A stretch of 11,365 bases of DNA from JAVVEG01 sp041689205. Lineage in GTDB: Bacteria; Pseudomonadota; Gammaproteobacteria; Pseudomonadales; Pseudohongiellaceae. The stretch is taken from positions 1 through 11,365 of the forward strand of contig JBDNGQ010000298.1 of the NCBI GenBank assembly GCA_041689205.1, in the 5' to 3' direction. Of this stretch, positions 7,058-11,365 are shown one piece after another (the stretch's first letter is position 1; each line of letters opens with the position of its first letter). Below the pieces are notes generated by a model. It made no database searches. It saw nothing but the letters and a program-made list of their open reading frames with translations, and had not been told where the DNA came from. The translations under genes and the position numbers were made by a program.

Positions 7058-7968
7058 CCGACAATATGTTGCTGATACCCCGAATCCGCATTCAAAACGC
7101 CAATGCCCTCTCCAGCCCTTTTACCATTGGCTTTCCCGCAATGACTGCTTGGTTGGGCGCTGTTCACGCGCTGCAACGAAAACTTAACCACCAAGGTATT
7201 CCGGCAACCTTTTATGCAGTTGGAGTGGTGTCTCACGACTTTGACTTGCAGACTTACAAAGGGCCTGGTGACTATGAAAGCTCCATAATTGGTACGGCGA
7301 ATCCACTTGATAAAGATGGATCGCGCCCAGCGTTTATAGAAGACGCTCGCTGCCACCTGGAAGTCAGCCTCGTGATTCAATATACGGGTATCGATAAACT
7401 TGATGAGGCTAATGTAATTGAAAGAATCAGCCATTTTTTGAATGGCCAAATGAAAATCGCCGGTGGAGACATTCTCAGGTTTAACTCTCCGGAATTTTTC
7501 AAGGATTATCGCCAACTAAGAATCCGACTAATGCCAGGTTATGCGCTGATTGAACGTCGCGATCTGATGATCGAAGCAATGACTGCAGGCCAAGATGCAT
7601 TGGACGCCCTGCTCGACTATCTAACTATCCATCATAGCTGCTCGCAACAGGAACAAAATGGAGAAACAATCGTCACCTGGAGCAGCGGGCGGAAAGGCAC
7701 GGGAGAGAATGGGCAACGAGGCTGGATCGTTCCTATTGCCACTGGCTTCCAGGGTATTAGTGAACTGGCGACAGCAAAGAACCAACGCGACATCGATACA
7801 CCGCACCGTTTCGCCGAGGCTGTAGTTACACTGGGCGAATTCAAAATGGCTTACCGGCTAGAAAGACTCGATGACCTGCTATGGCGTTATCAGTGTGGCA
7901 ACAACCTGTACCTCTGCCAACAAACATTGTCTCAATATAACAACTCACTTTCACAAGATGGTTTTTAA
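7054..7968 (+). CDS. csy2: Csy2 (Cas5f), 5'-handle-binding subunit of the Csy complex (304 aa)
   Basis: Csy2 is the Cas5-type RAMP protein that forms a heterodimer with Csy1 and caps the crRNA 5' handle. The N-terminus LLIPRIRIQNANALSSPFTI, the following GFPAMTAWLGAVHALQRKL region and HLEVSLVIQY (101-110), IAGGDI (135-140), LMPGYALIER (159-168) and GWIVPIATGF (223-232) match the family. ATG 7054 was preferred over an in-frame start at 6928 because it follows AGGAGG at 7041-7046 and gives the family N-terminus; the longer version would add 42 residues that only read the csy1 3' end in another frame. It overlaps the csy1 stop as ATGA. At 304 residues it is a little shorter than the P. aeruginosa protein (327). 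Confidence 0.94.
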   Translation: MTDNMLLIPRIRIQNANALSSPFTIGFPAMTAWLGAVHALQRKLNHQGIPATFYAVGVVSHDFDLQTYKGPGDYESSIIGTANPLDKDGSRPAFIEDARCHLEVSLVIQYTGIDKLDEANVIERISHFLNGQMKIAGGDILRFNSPEFFKDYRQLRIRLMPGYALIERRDLMIEAMTAGQDALDALLDYLTIHHSCSQQEQNGETIVTWSSGRKGTGENGQRGWIVPIATGFQGISELATAKNQRDIDTPHRFAEAVVTLGEFKMAYRLERLDDLLWRYQCGNNLYLCQQTLSQYNNSLSQDGF

Positions 7969-7992
7969 AAGTAATTAACTAGGAGAAACAAC

Positions 7993-9018
7993 ATGGCCAA
8001 GAATGAAAACTCAGCATCAGTACTCGCATTCGAAAAGAAATTGGTCCCGTCAGATGGATATATGTACGGTACCAAGTGGGATGATCGTGGCAATGTGGCA
8101 CCATTGTCGCTTAAGGAAAAATCCGTTCGGGGTACGATTTCAAACCGGCTAAAGCCTGCTGTCCAGAATGACCCTGCCAAACTAAACAGCGAGGTGGAAA
8201 AAGCCAACTTACAAAAAGTTGATGCTTGTGCACTGGGCACAGAACAGGACACGCTCAAGCTACAATTCACGTTGAAGGTTCTCGGCGCAATACACCAACC
8301 TTCCGCCTGTAATAACGCCGCGTTCAAGCAGAGCTATTCTAGGGCCGCGAAAGGGTATGTGGAACGGGAAGGTTTTCGTGAACTGGCCAGGCGCTATGCT
8401 TTGAACATAGCCAACGCTCGTTTTCTCTGGCGCAATCGAATCGGAGCTGAAGCGATTGAAGTCACTGTAAAAGCACTCAACAAAGGAGCAGAGCAGGAAT
8501 GGAAATTCGATGCCACAGAATATAGCCCCAGAGATATGAGTGCTGGCGATAAGCAGATTGATTCCCTAGCAAATCGAATCGCCAAAGCGCTGGCAAGCGA
8601 GGACGATTTTCTTATGCTGGACATTGCTTGTTTCGCAAAGGTCGGTAAGGCACAAGACGTATATCCCAGCGAAGAGCTGGTACTGGACAAAGGCAAGGGC
8701 AACAAGAGCAAGGTGCTTTACGCCGTCGATGGAATTGCCGCTATGCACTCACAAAAGGTTGGCAATGCACTACGTACTATCGACACCTGGTATCCAGATT
8801 TCACTAACCCGGATGCGTCTGCGGGCCCTATCGCCATCGAACCCTACGGCGCCGTCACTAATCTCGGCAAGGCCTACCGCACTCCTAAAGACAAACAAGA
8901 CTTCTACACATTTTTTGATCACTGGGCGCGCGGCGGTGCACTGCATCGCATTGAAGATGAACACTATGTCATGGCTGTTCTGGTGCGTGGTGGTGTCTTC
9001 GGTGAAAGCGACAAGTAG
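7993..9018 (+). CDS. csy3: Csy3 (Cas7f), backbone subunit of the Csy complex (341 aa)
   Basis: Six copies of Csy3 form the helical backbone that holds the crRNA spacer and pairs it with target DNA. The sequence closely follows the P. aeruginosa protein in length (342) and motifs: SASVLAFEKKL (7-17), KEKSVRGTISNR (41-52), PSACN (103-107), ELARRYALNIANARFLWRNR (130-149), then IGAEA, YPSEELVLDKG (224-234) and HSQKVGNALRTIDTWYP (252-268). AGGAG at 7981-7985 precedes ATG 7993 at ideal spacing. The 24-base gap after csy2 is the widest within the csy1-csy4 run, so csy3 has its own strong ribosome binding site, fitting the need for more copies of this subunit. Csy3 is the most conserved subunit here. 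Confidence 0.96.
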   Translation: MAKNENSASVLAFEKKLVPSDGYMYGTKWDDRGNVAPLSLKEKSVRGTISNRLKPAVQNDPAKLNSEVEKANLQKVDACALGTEQDTLKLQFTLKVLGAIHQPSACNNAAFKQSYSRAAKGYVEREGFRELARRYALNIANARFLWRNRIGAEAIEVTVKALNKGAEQEWKFDATEYSPRDMSAGDKQIDSLANRIAKALASEDDFLMLDIACFAKVGKAQDVYPSEELVLDKGKGNKSKVLYAVDGIAAMHSQKVGNALRTIDTWYPDFTNPDASAGPIAIEPYGAVTNLGKAYRTPKDKQDFYTFFDHWARGGALHRIEDEHYVMAVLVRGGVFGESDK

Positions 9019-9026
9019 AGGCAACC

Positions 9027-9578
9027 ATGGACCACTATCTCGATATTCGCATTCTGCCAGATCCGGAGTTCAAGGAAACGGTATTGATGAACGCCATTTA
9101 CACCAAGCTCCACAAAACTTTGTGTGACTTGGGTGCCATCAACATCGGCGTCAGCTTTCCAGGTTCTCGGATTGTCTTGGGCAATGTGCTGCGCCTTCAC
9201 GGCGCTTCTGAAGCGTTGAACAAACTTCAACGCCTCAACTGGATCGGTCCAATGAGCGGCTATTGCCAGCTAAGCGGCATTAAGTCTGTGCCATCGGAAG
9301 TTACATTTCGCACAGTGTCGCGTAGCCAACCAACGATGAGCTCTGCAAAACTCAGGAGGTTAGTAAAGCGCGGGTCAATCACCGACGAGGAGGCCAAAAA
9401 TTATCAGGCTAAGATGCTCACCAAAGAGCGGCATTCGCCCTATGTCGAGTTGGTTAGCGGTTCCAATGGACATCGGCACAGGCGCTATATCGAATTTGGT
9501 CCTTTGCTTGAGAAGCCGATAGCGGGAGATTTTGATCAGTTCGGGCTATCCAAAATGGCAACTGTTCCTTGGTTTTGA
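9027..9578 (+). CDS. csy4: Csy4 (Cas6f), pre-crRNA processing endoribonuclease (183 aa)
   Basis: Csy4 cuts each repeat at the base of its hairpin and stays bound to the 3' end of the crRNA in the Csy complex. The start MDHYLDIRILPDPEF and the end GLSKMATVPWF are nearly those of P. aeruginosa Csy4 (187 residues). The catalytic His29 is present in KLHK and the active-site serine aligns with Ser144 (Ser146 nearby). Arg99 and Gln101 align with Arg102 and Gln104, which read bases in the hairpin, and the Arg/Lys-rich helix (KLRRLVKR, 108-115) is present. Unusually, His151 occupies the position of Phe155, which stacks on the base of the RNA stem in the known structure. The start has GAGG overlapping the csy3 stop, 5 bases before ATG. 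Confidence 0.95.
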   Translation: MDHYLDIRILPDPEFKETVLMNAIYTKLHKTLCDLGAINIGVSFPGSRIVLGNVLRLHGASEALNKLQRLNWIGPMSGYCQLSGIKSVPSEVTFRTVSRSQPTMSSAKLRRLVKRGSITDEEAKNYQAKMLTKERHSPYVELVSGSNGHRHRRYIEFGPLLEKPIAGDFDQFGLSKMATVPWF

Positions 9579-9592
9579 GGGGCCACAAGAAA

Positions 9593-9608
9593 ATATCAAT
9601 TTTGATAT
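9593..9608. promoter_or_regulatory. Palindrome ATATCAA-TT-TTGATAT, candidate operator of the toxin-antitoxin operon
   Basis: A perfect 7-bp inverted repeat with a 2-base centre lies 20 bases upstream of the toxin start, in the only gap between csy4 and the toxin. Antitoxins of the HigA type bind such palindromes in their own promoters and repress the operon. The right arm overlaps a possible -10 element (TATAAG, 9606-9611), which would suit repression, but no good -35 is visible. The operator role is inferred from position and symmetry. Confidence 0.5.
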
Positions 9609-9628
9609 AAGCACGATAAAGGACTATC

Positions 9629-9955
9629 ATGCGCAAAGTTGTATTCGAAGCAGATACGCTTGCCTCAATCCGCGAATTTCCGGGAACCGCTCGGCTGCGG
9701 GTGGGCTATGAACTTGATCGTCTCCAAAGGGATCTGGAGCCTGAGAACGGGAAGCCTTTTTCATCAATTGGGCAAGGCGTTCTGGAACTCCGTATTCAGA
9801 TTGGTAGGCAATTCAGAGTTATCTATGTCGTAAAGTTCGCTGGGTATGTGCACTTCCTGCATTTGTTTGACAAGAAATCACAGAAAACACGGGATACAGA
9901 TATTGCTATAGCAAAACAGCGATTGCAGGAAGTCATGAGGAGGTGTTGGCAATGA
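9629..9955 (+). CDS. HigB/Gp49-like (RelE superfamily) toxin (108 aa)
   Basis: The protein matches the phage-derived Gp49-like / HigB branch of RelE-type toxins (PF05973 in my reading). Typical features are the N-terminal VVFEADTLASIREFP, the central VLELRIQIGRQFRVIYVV (51-68), and FLHLFDKKSQKTRDTDIAIA (76-95) followed by KQRLQEV. Members generally cut mRNA at the ribosome and are neutralised by the neighbouring HTH protein. Length is normal. AAAGGA at 9618-9623 precedes ATG 9629. The toxin comes first and the antitoxin second, the usual order for higBA. It lies between csy4 and the CRISPR leader, in the same direction. Catalytic residues differ between members, so activity cannot be judged by eye. 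Confidence 0.85.
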   Translation: MRKVVFEADTLASIREFPGTARLRVGYELDRLQRDLEPENGKPFSSIGQGVLELRIQIGRQFRVIYVVKFAGYVHFLHLFDKKSQKTRDTDIAIAKQRLQEVMRRCWQ

Positions 9956-10233
9956 TGGCACAGGAGATCGATAGCGTTTGGGATGCCATTGAGGACGATC
10001 CCGTAACGGCGGCTAATCTGCGCTTGCGGTCTCAACTGATGATGGCAATCTCGGAGTATGTAAGACAATCAAACCTGACACAGACCAAGGCGGCATCGAA
10101 GCTCGGCACCACACAGCCCCGGCTCAATGACGTATTGAAAGGCAGAATCGAGAAATGCACGGTCGATCGCCTGGTCAATATGCTGGCGGCTGTTGGATAT
10201 ATTGTTCATCTGGATGTGTCACTCGCTGCGTGA
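9952..10233 (+). CDS. HigA-like XRE-family antitoxin (93 aa)
   Basis: This is the DNA-binding antitoxin of the pair, expected to bind the toxin and repress the operon. The helix-turn-helix lies around residues 43-64 (TQTKAASKLGTTQPRLNDVL), followed by KGRIEKCTVDRLVNMLAAVG, the pattern typical of antitoxins paired with Gp49-like toxins (HTH_37 type). ATG 9952 was chosen because GAGGAGG at 9937-9943 sits 8 bases upstream and the start overlaps the toxin stop as ATGA, allowing coupled translation; a GTG at 9943 lies within that binding site and is unlikely. An ATG at 9955 is also possible. The protein is otherwise typical in length. Confidence 0.85.
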   Translation: MMAQEIDSVWDAIEDDPVTAANLRLRSQLMMAISEYVRQSNLTQTKAASKLGTTQPRLNDVLKGRIEKCTVDRLVNMLAAVGYIVHLDVSLAA

Positions 10234-10254
10234 ATGTAAATCTCTATAGCCCCT

Positions 10255-10289
10255 CCGTATACGGCGAAGTCCACGAGTCTTCGACGCCA
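10255..10289 (+). other. Palindrome and imperfect hairpin after the antitoxin gene
   Basis: A perfect 10-bp palindrome CCGTATACGG (10255-10264) is followed by an inverted repeat CGAAG-N9-CTTCG (10265-10269 with 10279-10283) that extends imperfectly with GGCG/CGCC. It could end the toxin-antitoxin transcript, but no T-run follows, so it does not meet the usual rule for a rho-independent terminator. It could also be a binding site. Confidence 0.3.
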
Positions 10290-10349
10290 GTTGCCCTTAC
10301 TTGGCGATCCAGCTACCAATGATTTTCTCGCTTCTAAAATAGCCATATA

Positions 10350-10362
10350 AATCAATTGGGTG
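10350..10362 (+). promoter_or_regulatory. Candidate IHF site, leader-distal
   Basis: AATCAATTGGGTG matches WATCAANNNNTTR at all fixed positions except one (G for the first T of TTR). It lies 85-97 bases upstream of the first repeat. IHF bends leader DNA during I-F spacer integration, so the place is plausible. A single match to a degenerate motif is weak evidence on its own. Confidence 0.4.
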
Positions 10363-10377
10363 AAATGTCGCGCGCAG

Positions 10378-10396
10378 TCATTGGGTAAACCAATGA
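10378..10396. repeat. Perfect inverted repeat TCATTGG-GTAAA-CCAATGA in the leader
   Basis: A 7-bp perfect stem with a 5-base centre lies 51-69 bases upstream of the first repeat and overlaps the left end of the proximal IHF candidate. It may be a protein-binding site that helps spacer integration or array transcription. No T-run follows. Confidence 0.45.
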
Positions 10397-10403
10397 TTTG
10401 ATG
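10391..10403 (-). promoter_or_regulatory. Candidate IHF site, leader-proximal
   Basis: CAATGATTTGATG matches the reverse complement of the IHF consensus (YAANNNNTTGATW) except at the last base. It lies 44-56 bases upstream of the first repeat and overlaps the right arm of the TCATTGG inverted repeat. With the distal site it gives two IHF-like sites about 41 bases apart in opposite orientation. Confidence 0.45.
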
Positions 10404-10446
10404 CTAACTGATTGTTGTACGAGATCTTTTTTGCCTTATACTTCAG

Positions 10447-11365
10447 GTTCACTGCCGCACAGGCAGCTTAGAAAGCCGCAACAACCTGCAACCGCCGATC
10501 CTTCAAGTTCACTGCCGCACAGGCAGCTTAGAAATTGCCCTGCCACGCCGTGCCTCGCCACGCCACGTTCACTGCCGCACAGGCAGCTTAGAAAAGTGAC
10601 TGGTCAAAGTACCCCGGCGCGTATAAGTTCACTGCCGCACAGGCAGCTTAGAAAATAATCTCCGGCAAAGACAAGCGCAAGCCGTTGTTCACTGCCGCAC
10701 AGGCAGCTTAGAAAAACAGCAAGCATGGCTGGTGCGCTGCGAGTCAGTTCACTGCCGCACAGGCAGCTTAGAAATACAGCAACGCTGGTTGAACTTTGCA
10801 AGTATAGTTCACTGCCGCACAGGCAGCTTAGAAAAGACAACGGATGAGGCAGTAAATGCACTGGATGTTCACTGCCGCACAGGCAGCTTAGAAAGAACAC
10901 GCACGCGGTTAAAGAGTGGTACAGGCGTTCACTGCCGCACAGGCAGCTTAGAAACCCATCGCGGCGACATGGCTTTGTTCTGGGACGTTCACTTCCGCAC
11001 AGGCAGCCTAGAAACAAGGCACCACACAGCACAGCAGGAAGCCCGCGTTCACTGCCGCACAGGCAGCTTAGAAATCCCAGCCGTCAATCGCCATCTGAGC
11101 CATTGCGTTCACTGCCGCACAGGCAGCTTAGAAAAACAAATCGCTGCGCAGCTTGGCGTATCAGCAGTTCACTGCCGCACAGGCAGCTTAGAAATTAGAA
11201 CGTGTACATCAGGCTTATGTCCAAGCGTTCACTGCCGCACAGGCAGCTTAGAAATGTGCCAACTGCGCGTCTGTTATTGGCTTGCTGTTCACTGCCGCAC
11301 AGGCAGCTTAGAAAATTGATGGACGTCAATCCGCATCTGCTCACGGGTTCACTGCCGCACAGGCA
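10447..11365 (+). CRISPR. Type I-F CRISPR array, 15 full repeats plus one cut by the window edge, 15 spacers
   Basis: Repeats of 28 bp begin every 60 bases from 10447; the sixteenth (11347) is cut after 19 bases. Each begins GTTCACTGCC and ends GCAGCTTAGAAA. They contain the stem CTGCC/GGCAG (positions 6-10 and 16-20) with loop GCACA, the typical I-F hairpin cut by Csy4 after position 20. All 15 spacers are exactly 32 bp. Fourteen full repeats are identical; the one at 10987 has two changes. The transcribed strand is the plus strand, judged from the repeat orientation (GTTCA start, AGAAA end) and the leader on the left. No spacer repeats within the window, and the exact periodicity makes long false reading frames across the array on both strands. 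The array's right end is not in the window. Confidence 0.98.
10987..11014 (+). repeat. Variant CRISPR repeat with a broken hairpin (tenth repeat)
   Basis: Compared with the other repeats it has G to T at repeat position 8 (10994) and T to C at position 22 (11008). Position 8 is the middle of the CTGCC stem arm and pairs with C at position 18, so the RNA would have a U-C mismatch inside the 5-bp stem that Csy4 recognises. Position 22 lies in the crRNA 5' handle, so the next crRNA would carry an altered handle. The Csy4 cut here may be weak. Confidence 0.9.

Larger units (their letters stand above)
10234..10446 (+). promoter_or_regulatory. CRISPR leader region
   Basis: These 213 bases separate the antitoxin stop from the first repeat and are A/T-rich in the part nearest the array. 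In type I-F the leader drives array transcription and guides Cas1 and Cas2-3 integration at the first repeat with the help of IHF. Two near-consensus IHF sites and a 7-bp inverted repeat lie in its array-proximal 100 bases. A possible -10 hexamer TATACT (10437-10442) is too close to the first repeat to be a useful promoter. TATAAA at 10345-10350 is a better placed -10 candidate, but its -35 is weak. Repeats downstream are on the plus strand, which fits a leader on this side. Confidence 0.75.

Noticed and set aside
1440..9578. Transposon-encoded (Tn7-like, I-F3) CRISPR system
   Set aside because: Those systems lack cas1 and cas2-3 and have a fused cas8/5. Here all six standard I-F genes are present and separate, and no tns genes are seen.
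9952..10233. Anti-CRISPR-associated (Aca) HTH regulator
   Set aside because: The HTH protein overlaps a HigB/Gp49-like toxin as ATGA and has the sequence pattern of the matching antitoxin. No anti-CRISPR-like gene precedes it.
10437..10442. TATACT as the array promoter -10
   Set aside because: It lies 5 bases before the first repeat, so transcription would begin inside that repeat, and the -35 match is poor.
10234..10446. CreTA-type RNA toxin-antitoxin using a crRNA-like guide, in the leader gap
   Set aside because: I found no degenerate copy of the repeat outside the array, which such a module would need.
10398..11319. Long reading frames across the CRISPR array, on both strands, giving repeated peptides such as VHCRTGSLE
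   Set aside because: The 28+32 spacing is 60 bases, a multiple of three, so one frame stays open by periodicity. The peptides are translated repeats and the frames have no ribosome binding sites.

Overview
The window carries a complete subtype I-F (Ypest/Csy) CRISPR-Cas locus of a gammaproteobacterium. On the + strand the order is cas1, cas2-3 fusion, csy1 (cas8f), csy2 (cas5f), csy3 (cas7f), csy4 (cas6f), a HigB/HigA-like toxin-antitoxin pair, a leader, and a CRISPR array that runs off the right edge. The I-F subtype, a CsrA-family gene and a divergent YidD-like gene all fit Gammaproteobacteria. I cannot name the genus from sequence alone.

Left flank (1-1335): a partial secreted YHYH-type protein and a small CsrA-like regulator lie on the minus strand. 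On the plus strand are a YidD-like protein and an overlapping 63-residue membrane-anchored small protein. A short remnant of an IS3-family transposase (about 1177-1293) sits just before the cas genes and probably marks an old insertion or rearrangement point.

Cas operon (1440-9578): the genes overlap or are separated by a few bases and are probably cotranscribed. Cas1 and Cas2-3 acquire spacers, and Cas2-3 also degrades targets. Csy1, Csy2, Csy3 and Csy4 form the crRNA-guided surveillance complex, with Csy4 also cutting the pre-crRNA. All main catalytic motifs that I could check are intact, so the system looks functional. Cas1 has no convincing ribosome binding site of its own and its start overlaps the end of a 38-codon ORF.

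Right part (9579-11365): a two-gene toxin-antitoxin module with a palindromic candidate operator lies between csy4 and the leader. The leader holds two near-consensus IHF sites and a perfect inverted repeat. The array has 15 complete 28-bp repeats and a truncated sixteenth, with 15 spacers of exactly 32 bp. Fourteen complete repeats are identical. The tenth carries two substitutions, one of which breaks the Csy4 hairpin.

The core system is well known. The parts most worth a second look are the toxin-antitoxin pair between cas genes and array, the hairpin-breaking internal repeat, the histidine replacing a conserved phenylalanine in Csy4, the overlap ahead of cas1, and the leader motifs.
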